Shown: in pieces, positions 46,435 through 56,949 of the stretch | Position numbering within the stretch: position 1 is the stretch's first letter | Layout of the letters: every line of letters starts with the position of its first letter | DNA from: Tridacna crocea | Lineage: Eukaryota > Mollusca > Bivalvia > Cardiida > Cardiidae | Reading direction: 5' to 3' | DNA: 64,000 bases | NCBI GenBank assembly: GCA_943736015.1 | Contig: OX031060.1 | Location: 3,740,001 to 3,804,000 of the forward strand | Translations under genes and position numbers: made by a program | Notes under the pieces: model-generated | What the model was told of the DNA's origin: nothing | Databases searched by the model: none | What the model saw: the letters and a program-made list of their open reading frames with translations, nothing else

Positions 46435-46559
46435 TTCCTTTTCCCACAATGTTTTCAGAAGGATTCTATGTCAGGGTTGTAAAAACCAGGGATCATGTGT
46501 TTGGTAAAGGGTTAAACAAGACACAGGAAGGACATGCATAAAACATTGGTAGGAAAGGC

Positions 46560-46679
46560 AAGAAAATGCTTTATCTCTTTAAGGACCTTGTTGAAGAGGG
46601 CTTTCGAAAACAATGCAAGAGAAGGTAAAAAATGCTGGTTGAAAGCAATTTTTCCTTTTCCCACATTATTTTCATCCGT
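46560..46679 (+). mobile_element. Palindromic MITE, truncated
   Basis: AAGGACCTTGTTGAAGAGGG arm and a shortened hairpin ending at ATTTTCATCC. The right end is missing. Confidence 0.6.
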
Positions 46680-46886
46680 TTAACTCTGTACCAAACGAAA
46701 AATTTTTGAAATGTCAAAATTGAAAGCATTTGCCGACGAGAAAATAGATATGAATCTAAAATTGAAATTTGATTTGGAAAGGTTAGAAAACATTGTAGGA
46801 AAAGGACAAAATGCTTGTCACCAGTCTTTTCTACAGACTTCTTTCTCAGGATCATTAAAAGTCGGGATTTTGTAGTAAAGAGTTAA
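46680..46886 (-). mobile_element. Palindromic TTAA MITE, hairpin right arm shortened
   Basis: TTAACTCTGTACCAAACG to GTAGTAAAGAGTTAA. After CACCAGTC the sequence jumps to TTTTCTACAGAC. Confidence 0.85.
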
Positions 46887-46889
46887 AGA

Positions 46890-47192
46890 TGATTTTCTCA
46901 AAATGAGCTACCGTTAATTTGTCGTCTGCAAATGCTTTCAGTTTGGGAATATCCACAAATTTGTCATTTGGCTGAACAGAGTTTAAAGTTTTGATCTTGT
47001 TGAAGAAGGCTTTTGAAAACATTGTTAGAAAAGGAGAAAATGCTGGTGACCAGCAATTTCTCATTTTTATCACAATATATTTTTTTTACCAATTTAAACA
47101 TAAATCTCAGGAACACGATCTACATTTTGTTTGTCGTCTGCAACTGCTTTCAGTTTGGACATGTCTAAAATGTTGTCGTTTCGCTGAATAGA
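46890..47192 (+). mobile_element. Palindromic MITE preceded by a right-arm relic
   Basis: 46915-46985 is an isolated right arm (TTTGTCGTCTGCAAATGC). 46995-47192 is a fuller copy with hairpin tip GGTGACC and right arm TTTGTCGTCTGCAACTGC. Its TTAA ends have eroded. Confidence 0.65.
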
Positions 47193-47218
47193 GTCGCAGG
47201 TTTTGCTTCGTCAATTGG

Positions 47219-47418
47219 TTAACCCTTTACCAAACAATCCCTTGTTTTTTACGACCCTGAGATAGAAGCCTGTTGAAAACATTGTGTGAAAAGGAGAAAA
47301 TGTTGGTTACCAGCATTTTCTCCTTTTCCCACAATGTTTTCTACCCTGCTGGAAACAGTTCAATTTTTGAGTTACTTTATTGCCGTCTGCTAGTTCTTTC
47401 ATTTTGGTAAAGAGCTAA
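47219..47418 (+). mobile_element. Palindromic MITE, subfamily A
   Basis: TTAACCCTTTACCAAACAATC to GGTAAAGAGCTAA. The tip is GGTTACC, opposite to most + copies. The right arm is shortened. Confidence 0.88.
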
Positions 47419-47606
47419 CCTATATAATGCCCACGCAAGTTTAGGTCGGCCAAAACTTTACCAATTTACACACATGACAAATAACGGAAGAAAAGGAAGC
47501 CGAAATTTGCCCATGGTTCTTGGAAAAGGGAAATAATAGTTTTTTTTAAATCTTAAATTAAACTAAAGACGGTGGTGGCTTTTAATGTCATAGTTTTATC
47601 GTAATG

Positions 47607-47733
47607 GGTCAGATCTTTACAAACAAAACATTACACCAGTCCAATTAAAAAAATATGCAGATGGCAATTATTTCATTGAATTCATCTTTGAAAAAATAAA
47701 GAGATTGTTCGAAAAGGAGGAAATGTTGGCAGA
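47607..47733 (-). mobile_element. Left half of a palindromic MITE
   Basis: CTTTACAAACAAAACATTAC and GCAGATGGCAATT, ending at the hairpin start where a (GACA)n tract begins (47731-47747). Confidence 0.5.
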
Positions 47734-48099
47734 CAGACAGACAGAAAGGGCGAGTTGCTACCGTGACATGAATGAAACACTAAAATGGGTGAGAGCATAT
47801 GACTACGGAAATATCAAAGGGAAGTAACTCAATTGTCGTACGTCAGTGTATTTGATACGATTTAATTCCCTTGAACAAAATCTCTCTCGACATAATATTG
47901 AAAATACAAGTGGCAGAAAAGCATTCTTTACAAAAGACTTTTTAATGGATCTATTAGTCCAACAGTAAATCAGTTTAACCGATTCAGTGCAAGTGAAAAC
48001 TTTTTTCTTTCTTTCTTTTTGGAAACGTGGGTTGGGGGGATGCAGGAATGCAGAAAGTATATACCAAGATCAGACTGCACAGCACGTACATGTGACAAT

Positions 48100-48258
48100 T
48101 TCAACATGTCCCCATTGGTGCAATTTATTTATTTCAAATCGTGGAAAATATAACGGTTACAATGGAAAATGCATTATTTTCCTTATCCAACAATGTTTCT
48201 AAATACCTTTCTCATCCTGGTCGCTAACACACGGGATTTGATCTATTCGGAAAATGGT
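48100..48258 (-). mobile_element. Palindromic MITE relic
   Basis: Short hairpin (GGAAAATGCATTATTTTCC), then AACACACGGGATTTG and ATGGTTAA at the end. Confidence 0.5.
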
Positions 48259-48269
48259 TAATTCAGAGC

Positions 48270-50075
48270 TGTACAAATACACAGGCCTCTAGGTTACATC
48301 GGCACTTGAACTACTTGGTCACAGGCCTCTAGGTTACATCGCTGACACTTGAACTACTAGGTCACAGGCCTTTCGGTTACATCGCTAACACTTGAACTAC
48401 TTGGTTACAGGCCAGTAGGTAACATCTCTGACACTTGAACTACTTGGCCACAGGCCTCTAGGTTACATCTCTGACACTTGAACTACTTGGTTACAGGTCG
48501 GTAGGTTACATCGCTGACACTTGAACTACTTGGTCACAGGCCTCTAGGTTACATCTCTGACACTTGAACTACTTGGTCACAGGCCGGTAGGTTACATGGC
48601 TGACACTTGAACTACTTGGCCACAGGCCTCTAGGTTACATCGCTGACACTTGAACTACTTGTCCACAGGGCTTTAGGTGAAATAGCTGACACTTGAACTA
48701 CTTGGCCACAGGCCGGTAGGTTACATCGCTGACACTTGAACTACTTGGCCACAGGCCGGTAGGTTACATCGCTGACACTTGAACTACTTGGCCACAGGCC
48801 TCTAGGTTACATCGCTGACACTTGAACTTCTTGGCCACAGGCCTCTAGGTTACATCGCTGACACTTGAACTACTTGATCACAGGCCTTTAGCTTACATCG
48901 CTGACACTTGAACAACTTGTCACAGGCCTTTCGGTTAAATCGCTGACTACTTAACACAGGCCTCTAGGTGAAATAGCTGACACTTTTACTACTTGGTTAC
49001 AGGTCTCTAGTTTACATAGCTGACACTTTAGGTACTTGGTCACAGGCCTCTCTGATACTTGAACTGCTTGTAACAGGCCTCTAGGTGAAATAGCTGACAC
49101 TTGAACTACTTGTCCACAGGCCTCTCGGTTACATCGCTGACACTTGAACTACTTGGCCACAGGCCTTTAGGTTACATCGCTGACACTTGAACTACTTGGC
49201 CACAGGCCTCTAGGTTACATCGCTGACACTTGAACTACTTGGCCACAGGCCTCTAGGTTACATCGCTGACACTTGAACTACTTGTAACAGGCCTCTAGGT
49301 GAAATAGCTGACATTTGAACTACTTGGTCACAGGCCTCTAGGTTACATTGCTAACACTTGAACTACTTGGTTACAGGCCGGTAGGTTACATCGCTGACAC
49401 TTGAACTACTTGGCCACAGGCCTCTAGGTTACATAGCTGACACTTGAACTACTTGGTTACAGGTCTCTAGGTTACATCGCTGACACTTGAACTTCTTGGC
49501 CACAGGCCTCTAGGTTACATCGCTGACACTTGAACTACTTGATCACAGGCCTTTAGCTTACATCGCTGACACTTGAACAACTTGTCACAGGCCTTTTGGT
49601 TAAATCGCTGACTACTTAACACAGGCCTCTAGGTGAAATAGCTGACACTTTTACTACTTGGTTACAGGTCTCTAGTTTACATAGCTGACACTTTAGGTAC
49701 TTGGTCACAGGCCTCTAGGTTACATCTCTGACACTTGAACTACTTGGTCACAGGCCTGTAGGTTACATCACTCACACTTGAACTACTTGGTCACAGGCCT
49801 GTAGGTTACATCTCTGACACTTGAACTACTTGGTCACAGGCCTCTAGGTTACATCTCTGACACTTGAACTACTTGGTCACAGGCCTCTAGGTTACATCTC
49901 TGACACTTGAACAACTTGTCACAGGCCTCTAGGTTACATCTCTGACACTTGAACTACTTGGTCACAGGCCTCTAGGTTACATCTCTGACACTTGAACTAC
50001 TTGGTCACAGGCCTCTAGGTTACATAGCTGACACTTTAACTCTTTGGTCACAGGTCTCTAGGCAACATAGCTGAG
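48270..50075 (+). repeat. 43-bp minisatellite array, about 42 units
   Basis: Unit: GGCCTCTAGGTTACATCGC then TGACACTTGAACTACTTGGTCACA. Variants alternate (CATCGC / CATCTC / CATAGC; TCTAGG / GGTAGG). A block of about 230 bp starting CTTGAACTTCTTGG at 48821 recurs at 49486, an offset of 665 bp, including unusual units such as TCGCTGACTACTTAACACAGG. Confidence 0.97.
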
Positions 50076-50551
50076 TCCTCAACAACTAAGCCATAGATAT
50101 CTTAGTTAAATACCAGACATTTCAATTACCAGACCAAAACGCATTTCACTATGCAACTACAGACCACTAAGAAACATAGTTGACACCTAAATTACATAGT
50201 TCCATAGTACTTGAACTGCTGTACCACAGACCTCTAGGTAGCACACCTAACAACTACCTACATGGCCACAGACCTGTAAGTAACATAGATGGCGCCTCAA
50301 CAATTAGCCCACAGACCTCTAGGCAAGATATGTGGGCTCTCAACTACTAGGCTACAGATCTCTTTGTAACACAGTTCTACCTAAAATACTTGCCTACTGA
50401 CCTCAAGGTAACATATCTGACACTTAGGCTACTGCACCACAGACCTCTAGGTAGTATACCTAACACTAAAACACTAGGCCACATACCTCTAGGTTATATG
50501 GCTGATGCTAATCTATTAAGATACAGACCTCATGGCTACATACCTGACTTC

Positions 50552-50779
50552 TTAACCCTTTCCCAAACAACAAGTATTAGACTCTTCCAAACTGAAAGGG
50601 TGTGCAGACAACAATTTCAAACTCGATGAAAATGGTAGAAAGTTCTCCAAATGGGAGGAAAACACTGTTGGAAAAGGAGAAATTGCTCGCTACGAGCAAT
50701 TTCTCCTTTTCCCACAGTGTTTTCAAAAGACTTGTACTGCAGACACGTAAAAACCAGGGCTTATTTGGGAAAGGGTTAA
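50552..50779 (-). mobile_element. Palindromic TTAA MITE, subfamily B, within the minisatellite
   Basis: TTAACCCTTTCCCAAACAAC to GGGAAAGGGTTAA. Hairpin tip CTCGCTACGAG. Confidence 0.93.
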
Positions 50780-51674
50780 CTAGTCACTCTAGGTTACAAA
50801 CTTGATGCCAAGACTAATAGACAACAAACTACAATCTAACATACCAAATTCTTAAACTGCAAGGAAACACAGCTTACACTTTAATTAATAGGCAAATGAC
50901 CCTAATAGCTAATACCTGAACTGCTAGGTCAGGTTTCTGGATGATAAAGCTAATACTTCAACTAGAATGCCACAGATCTATAGGTAACAGCTGACACCAA
51001 AACTAGTAGGTAACAGACCTCTAGCTTACATAGCTGTCAGCTTTAAATACTGGACCACCTACCTATAGATTTTATAGCTGACATTGAAACTACTTTGCCA
51101 AAGAACTCTAGGGAAGATACCGACATCAAAACTACCAAGCAACAGTTATCTTAATGACACAGCAGACACCTTACCATGTAGGGCTCAGATCTCCAAGTCA
51201 CCTTGGCAACATCCAATTACCAGGCCACTGACTGAGCAGCGTAAAGTACCTCTCACCTTATTTACTCGCCCACAGACCTTTAGGTTTCATAGCTGATGCC
51301 AAAACTACTGGGCACAAGATAACAAAACTAATATTTTAACTACTACGAGCTCAGACCCCAAAGTATCACAGCTGACACCTAGGCACCAAGGCCAATGATA
51401 TCTAGATACAAAACTTAGCTGACATGTAAACTACCAAGGCCACAGACTTTTAGGTAATATAGCTGACACCCCGACCACTAGGCCGCAAACCTATAGGTAA
51501 CATCGGACACAAAAACAACTGGGCCACAGCTCTATAGGTTACAAAGCTCACATCCTAACTACTAGGTCACTGACCTCTAAGTTACAGAGCTGACATCTAA
51601 ATTAAGAACTCCAGGGAACATGCCTGACACCTGAACTAAAAGGCCAAAAACATCTAAGTGACAGAGGAGACACT

Positions 51675-51900
51675 TTAACCCTTTCCCACACAATTCCGAC
51701 TTTTGACTATTATGGAAATGAAGCCTTTTGAAAACATTGTGGGAAAAGAAGAAAATGCTGGTAACCAGCATTTTCTCCTTTTCCCACAATGTTTTCTACT
51801 CTATCAAAGAAAAATTACACCATTTCAGTCATGCTGAAATTGTGTGTAAATGCTTTGATTTTGAACAAGGCTGAAATGTTGTCGTCTGGTAAAGGATTAA
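51675..51900 (+). mobile_element. Palindromic TTAA MITE, subfamily A, within the minisatellite
   Basis: TTAACCCTTTCCCACACAATT to GGTAAAGGATTAA. Hairpin nearly perfect. Confidence 0.93.
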
Positions 51901-52074
51901 CATCGAGGGCATTGATGTATAGGTCACTAAGCAAATACTAAACTACCAGCCCGCAGACCTCCAGACAACACAGAAAATACCTAAACTGCCAGGTCTAGAT
52001 CTCCAAGTTACATAGTAGGTGTTGTAACTACAAGGTCACAGACCTCTAAAAAACGTACCGGATACCTAGACTAT

Positions 52075-52415
52075 TGGACCGCATACCACTTGCAGATACA
52101 TTCCCTAGACTTTATTCCGATTGATTGTACATTGTTAAATGCCACTATCAACACTATATCAGTTATAACACGGTGGCCAGTGCACCAATCCATGCTTTTC
52201 TGAAGTCTCTTGTTCCAGTACTCGGCACCAAGCCTCTCACTGCTTTCACACCCAACCATCGCCGAGGCAATGGTCTGCAGTGGGAGAAAAATTTATCCTG
52301 TTGGAGTGACATTCATTAATCCCCAGAAAGAAATTTGCCTAGCTACGGATCAAACCCATAACCACCTGTTCTCAAGTCCTGCATGCTATCATCTGAACTA
52401 TTTGGGCTCGGCACC
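52075..52415 (-). mobile_element. tRNA-derived SINE (type II), near full length
   Basis: On the minus strand: head GCCGAGCCCAAATAGTTCAG, GGACTTGAGAACAGGTGG and GGGTTTGATCCG (B-box-like), then GGATTGGTGCACTGGCCACC, and a short CAATCAATC tail. It gives the uninterrupted layout of the copy at 42821. Confidence 0.78.
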
Positions 52416-52564
52416 ACATTTCCATGGAATAGTGATAAAGGCACCTGCCTATGGAGGTTGAAGGTTCAATTTCTAGTAAGAGACAGGGTTACTTAAAGTA
52501 CCCTAGCCGGAGAGAAAGCTAAGTAAACAAAGTTTACAAGCTAGTTACATGCCTGCTGACTTGA

Positions 52565-52792
52565 TAAACCTATTACCACACAATCCCTGCTTTTGACCAC
52601 CCTGAGAAAGATGCCATTAGAAAACATTGTGGGAAAAGGAGAAAATGCTGGTAACCAGCATTTTCTCCTTTCCCAAAATTTTTTCTACACTTCACAAAAC
52701 AAATCTCAAATTTTCAGTCACTTTTATTTTGTTGCCTGCAAATGCTTTCAATTTGGAGATATCTAAAATTGTGTCAATTTGTAATGAGTTAA
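52565..52792 (+). mobile_element. Palindromic MITE, subfamily A
   Basis: TAAACCTATTACCACACAATC to GTAATGAGTTAA. The right hairpin arm lost two bases (CTCCTTTCCC). Confidence 0.88.
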
Positions 52793-52846
52793 GTTAAGAC
52801 TTCTAAAGTAAGAAAGGCAGACAGAGATATTGCCTAGTACCTAATA

Positions 52847-53335
52847 AAAGCCCTTTACCACACAATCCCGAAAATCAACTTCTCTCTGATGGCTTTTGAA
52901 AACATTGTGGGAAAAGGAGAATGCTTGTTACCATCATTTTCTCCTTTTTCCAATGTTTTTTCTGTACTATAAGAAATTGCATCATTTCAGCTGCATTCTA
53001 TTCGTCATCCATGAATGCTTTTAAAGCAAACAAGTTTTAGTTTGTTGTACTGGGGTTTAACACCACTTTAACAGCTACGGTCATATCTTGGCAGTCAGTG
53101 ACGCACATGTTTTCTGGATTTCTCACACCAGTACTAACACAACTTTCTTTCCAAAGCCACCAACTACTTTTCTCACATGCTTAAGCAGAGTTGAGAGGCA
53201 AAAATACGCCAGAAAGAAAGTTCGCCTCAATCGGGTATCAAACTCACACCCAGGTCACGAGTCCAACACACTCACCACTGAGCCACTCGGTTGGGTGCGA
53301 AGGAGTTTTACAATGTGTTGTCTGGTAAATGCATA
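52847..53335 (+). mobile_element. Palindromic MITE, host of a SINE
   Basis: Left part to 53039 with CCCTTTACCACACAATCCC and hairpin tip CTTGTTACC. Right end resumes at 53304 (AGTTTTACAATGTGTTGTC...GGTAAATG). Confidence 0.82.
53040..53303 (-). mobile_element. tRNA-derived SINE (type I), full length
   Basis: Minus-strand head GAGTGGCTCAGTGGTGAG and GACTCGTGACC fit an A box region, and GATACCCGATTG the B box area. Tail GTGGTGTTAAACCCCAGTAC then AACA. Target duplication AGTTTTA at 53033-53039 and 53304-53310. Confidence 0.88.
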
Positions 53336-53359
53336 AAGAATGGCACTATAATACATAAA

Positions 53360-54034
53360 TTTATATATTATACATAGCTTTATTTCAAAATTTCAGACCA
53401 CACATGACTTAAAGATTTTCTTCATACACCAAAATAAATGAAACAAAAAGAATCGAGTACAGAATAACATTATTATCAAAATATTCATACAGATAACTGA
53501 AAACATTTTATCCTATAGTACACGTGACAACATCAATGGGAAAGCAGCAACTTTGCAGACCCTTGCCACAATACAACCTATACTGAGCGAGGAACTCGAG
53601 TATATGACTACATCTAAATAACAAAGCAAATTTAAATCCCCCAAACAAATGACACAGTAAAGTCTGGTGAAGTGATTTTCAGTTCTTGTTTAGACTATTT
53701 CATTTCAATTCTCAACAATTCTGCAGCAGTAACAAATGTTTCTATCGACTACCAATCAGAAAGTATGTTATGTCATTAACTTACAATTAGAATGTAATTA
53801 AGAATAATTTTTGAATAGGGTATTTCATATGCTAAGGATATCAGTCTGTAGGACAACAGGTATCTCCATATCTCCAAGAGATAGGCCATATTGTATTGAT
53901 ATTTTACCAAGATGTAAATTGGCAGTCTGATACCCATCTGCACATAAACAACCACAACACAATAATTCCTATGATAAAAACAGTCTCAAAGCAAGAAGTT
54001 TACGGTTTCTCATATCAAATGTCAAAACAAATTC
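53360..54034 (-). other. Probable 3' UTR of the minus-strand gene
   Basis: MITE-free sequence following the stop codon at 54035. On the minus strand an AATAAA signal lies at 53384-53379, about 650 bases past the stop. Only the signal and lack of insertions support this. Confidence 0.45.
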
Positions 54035-54199
54035 TTACTTAAACAGTCCAAAATTTTTTGTGAGCTCAATATATTCTTTGGATAGCATACTCTTTGCCTT
54101 CAATGACAACTTTGGTCGAGTATAAAATTTATTGTAAATTGTAGGAAAGAGTTCTAAATATCTCTTCTTCACAGAATTTGGGTTCACCATGGCATATTC
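54035..54199 (-). CDS. Terminal coding exon, protein unidentified
   Basis: On the minus strand an acceptor (CTTTTTAG) at 54201-54200 is followed by an open frame of 54 codons and TAA at 54037-54035. It reads EYAMVNPNSVKKRYLELFPT... and ends ...LTKNFGLFK, basic with regular aromatic and leucine positions and normal codon choice. The exon starts in phase 0. Upstream exons should lie between 54202 and the cathepsin gene, or beyond it, but none was recognised. No family identified. Confidence 0.55.
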   Translation of the reverse strand, partial: EYAMVNPNSVKKRYLELFPTIYNKFYTRPKLSLKAKSMLSKEYIELTKNFGLFK

Positions 54200-54642
54200 C
54201 TAAAAAGCTTTTAAGGCATTTTGTAGGATAGCTGTTATAAAAAATCACCTCTTTAACAATCATTTCAAGTCACTTAAACAGAAATAAAACAATCAAGCAG
54301 ATCTACAATAAGATCACTTCATCAGCAGAAAGATCAATTCCTTGGGAAACAAAACTTATCATCAAACACACTCTACCTTACATGCACATCTTTCAATCAT
54401 AGAAAATGTATTTTGCACTTAAACAAAAGACAAAACTTCAGTCTCCAGCAGACTTAGGACAACAAATTGAATTCAGTGCAAAAAGTCATTTTTGTCTTTC
54501 AAATGGTGGAAAATTTGTTTTTCTACACTAAGCAAAAACAGCAACCAAAGTCACCACTTGCAGTCTTTCAGTCAAATAACCTCTTCCTACATGTCACACT
54601 ATTGTCCAATATTTTCTACAGGAAATGTGCATGTCAGGTAGA

Positions 54643-54864
54643 GTAACTTTTTACCAATCAAGTAAACATTTTAACAACCCTAAAGAAGAAAATTTTTAAA
54701 AAAATTGTAAGAAAAGGAGAAAATGCTGGTAACCAGCATTTTCTCCTTTTCCCACAATGTTTTCTACCCTTTCAATGTCACATCCCATCATATGAGCCAC
54801 ATTTAATATGCACATACTTTCAAGTCTAACAAGTAAAAAAAAAATTTGTCCAGTTACGGGTTAA
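54643..54864 (+). mobile_element. Palindromic MITE, first of a chain of four
   Basis: GTAACTTTTTACCAATC left end. Right TTAA shared with the next copy. The left hairpin arm is altered (AAATTGTAAGAAAAGG). Confidence 0.82.
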
Positions 54865-55089
54865 CCCTTTACCACTCAATGACGACTTTTGATGACCTTC
54901 AGGTAGAGGCCTTTTGAAAACATTGTGGGAAAAAGAGAAAATGCTGGTAACCAGCATTTTCTCCTTTTCCCACAATGTTTTCTACCCTTCCTAAATCAAG
55001 TAACAATTTTTGAGTCCCATTTATTTTGTCTTCTGCAAATACTTTCAATTTGGACTCATCCAAAATTTTGTTGTTTGGTAAACAGTTAA
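54861..55089 (+). mobile_element. Palindromic TTAA MITE, second of the chain
   Basis: Complete copy with TTAACCCTTTACCACTCAATG and GGTAAACAGTTAA. Perfect hairpin except one base. Confidence 0.93.
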
Positions 55090-55215
55090 CACACTACCTC
55101 CAGCAGATTAATCTTTCCAGCAGAAAAAAATTTAAAAGCATTGTGGCAAAAGGAGATAATTTTCAAGCAATTTCTCCTACTGCAACAATGTTTTGCACAT
55201 ATTCATATATCAACC
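55086..55215 (+). mobile_element. Palindromic MITE, third of the chain, right end cut
   Basis: TTAACACACTACC and a hairpin of mixed type (GGCAAAAGGAGATAATTTTC). Ends where the next copy starts. Confidence 0.65.
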
Positions 55216-55384
55216 CTTTACCAAATAATATCATGTTAAAAACCGTCACGAAAAGTTTTCAAAAATAGTTTTTGAACAGAGGAAAATGTCAGTTACAGGC
55301 CTTTTCTTTTTTTCCCTGCACTGTTTTCAAAAGCATCCTTACTTTAGGGTTGTTAGAACATAGGGTCACCTAATAAAGGATTAA
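55209..55384 (+). mobile_element. Palindromic MITE, fourth of the chain, degenerate
   Basis: ATCAACCCTTTACCAAATAAT to AATAAAGGATTAA. Hairpin reduced to GAAAATGTCAGTTAC. Confidence 0.65.
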
Positions 55385-55538
55385 AAACCATTTCCAAACA
55401 TTTTTTTGCAACAACTTAGTATCAAAAGTTACTTCTTTACAACACAAGATATGTACAGCAAACAAATCAACAGTGACATGAACATAAAGTTAACTACAGC
55501 AAAGAAATCATAAGTCAACTGGACAAAGAAAATAACCC

Positions 55539-55765
55539 ATAACCCTTCACCACACAAAACCCAGTTTTAATGACTGAGGCAGAAGCCTTTAGAAAACATT
55601 GCAGGAATAGGAGAAAATGTTGGTAACCAGCATTTGCTCCTTTTCCCCACAATGTTTTCTGTATTGTCAAAGATAAATTACACCAATTATGCCAAATTTA
55701 AACTATCCTCTGCAAATTCTTGGTAATTGGACACGTCTCCATTTTTCTGTGGTAAAGCATTTACT
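55539..55765 (+). mobile_element. Palindromic MITE, subfamily A
   Basis: ATAACCCTTCACCACACAAAA to GGTAAAGCATTTA. Hairpin with few mismatches. Confidence 0.82.
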
Positions 55766-55988
55766 CATTACCAAACAACAATATTTTAGGTTTGTCCAAA
55801 TCGAAAGCATTTGCAGACGACAAAATATATTTGATTGAAAATTTGAAATTTGTTTCATGAAGGGTAGAAATCATTGTGGGAAAAGGAGAAAATGCTGGTT
55901 ACCAGCATTTTCTCCTTTTCCCACAATGTTTTCTAAAGGTATCTTTCTAAGGGTCATCAAATGTAGGGATTGTGTGGTAATGGTTTAA
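55761..55988 (-). mobile_element. Palindromic MITE, subfamily A, tail-to-tail with the previous
   Basis: TTTACTCATTACCAAACAAC to GGTAATGGTTTAA. Perfect hairpin. Confidence 0.9.
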
Positions 55989-56017
55989 AGCACCTTTCAC
56001 TTCAATAGTTATCTTTT

Positions 56018-56095
56018 GCCACCAGTGTAGATTAAAGATCAGACTGCACAAAACATGCAGTGTGATCTATGATCAACTCTGTCCACTTTGCAAAT
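56018..56095. repeat. Small foldback repeat, GCAGTCTGATC family
   Basis: AGTGTAGATTAAAGATCAGAC...TGCA and TGCAGTGTGATC...GATCAACTCTGTCC. Confidence 0.72.
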
Positions 56096-56766
56096 ACATT
56101 CTAGACAAAAACAACCTTGAAAATGCTGTTAGAAGTCTTATTTCTGGAATAAAAAAGTGCATCCTTGGCTTATCAGGTGCTCTGGGGGTAAACACAGTGC
56201 AAAACATATATACAAATCATTGTGTGGTACATAACTTTAGAACAGATCACAGTAACTTTTATATCTTGTATCACCGTCGAAAGTTATTTATTTTAAACTC
56301 TTTCCCATCTTTTGCATTTCACAATAATGCAGACAAAAAGGCTTTTGAAAAACTTGTAACAGGTAGAAAAATAATTCTTAAGAGAACTTTTCCAAAAGTT
56401 ACAAACTTTCCATGGTTGATTGGATAAATTTTCTTAATTGTAAGAAAAATAAAATGTGTTCATTTCTGCAGTAGCTGTTCTCAATAAAAAATTACACATT
56501 TCTGGAAGATTTTTAAAAAAAGCATGAAAAATGAAAAGACTGCTAAACCTGAGCAATATCTCCTTTTGTCACAATGCTTTACTATTAATATTTGAATACT
56601 CAAGTTCCATTTGCATGGCAACACCCATCAATAATTCTTGTAACTGTGAGGAGGAGTTCATTATGTTACAAATCTATGAAAAATACGAGCATTTATTTTT
56701 TTTTAATTTCACAAGTTTACAAAATGATTCTTGCTTATAATATCGAATCTGAGATAGTTAAAAGTA
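56096..56766. other. Unannotated stretch with MITE traces
   Basis: An open frame at 56062-56427 (+) runs from the foldback into sequence resembling MITE arms (AGGCTTTTGAAAAACTTG), so it is not taken as a gene. A hairpin-arm trace (GAGCAATATCTCCTTTTGTC) lies near 56552. Confidence 0.4.
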
Positions 56767-56919
56767 TTAACTCTTTACCAAACAACAAAATTTTGGACCT
56801 GTCCAAATTGAAAGCATATGCAACCAACTAAATCAATGTGACTTAAAAATTTGAACTGGATTTCGGAAGCTTTCTTTTTCGGGGTCGTTAAAAGTCGGGA
56901 TTGTGTGGTAAAGAGTTAA
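56767..56919 (-). mobile_element. Palindromic TTAA MITE lacking its central hairpin
   Basis: TTAACTCTTTACCAAACAAC to GGTAAAGAGTTAA, but the arms join directly (GAACTGGATTTCGGAAGC). It is 153 bp instead of about 230. Confidence 0.9.
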
Positions 56920-56949
56920 GCACAAAAGCTTATCTGTTTAATAAACCAG

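Larger units (their letters stand above)
44331..46515 (-). mobile_element. Palindromic TTAA MITE, host of a Helentron-like element
   Basis: Left part TTAACTCTTTACTTACGAC...GTAACCAGCATTT (44331-44481). Right part CCTTTTCCCACAATG...GGTAAAGGGTTAA (46435-46515). The break lies within the TTTCTCC of the hairpin. Confidence 0.9.
50076..52074 (+). repeat. Decayed right flank of the 43-bp minisatellite
   Basis: The same theme (CACAGACCTCTAGGTAACATA, CTGACACC, AACTACTAGGCC) continues with much divergence and variable spacing. It is interrupted by two MITEs (50552, 51675). It reads as the old edge of a larger array. Confidence 0.85.

Noticed and set aside
48270-50075. CRISPR-like regular repeats
   Set aside because: The 43-bp units abut with no unique spacers, and the sequence is eukaryotic. 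It is a minisatellite.
56062-56427. 121-codon open frame on the plus strand
   Set aside because: It starts in a foldback repeat and ends in sequence resembling MITE arms, with no splice or family signal in between.
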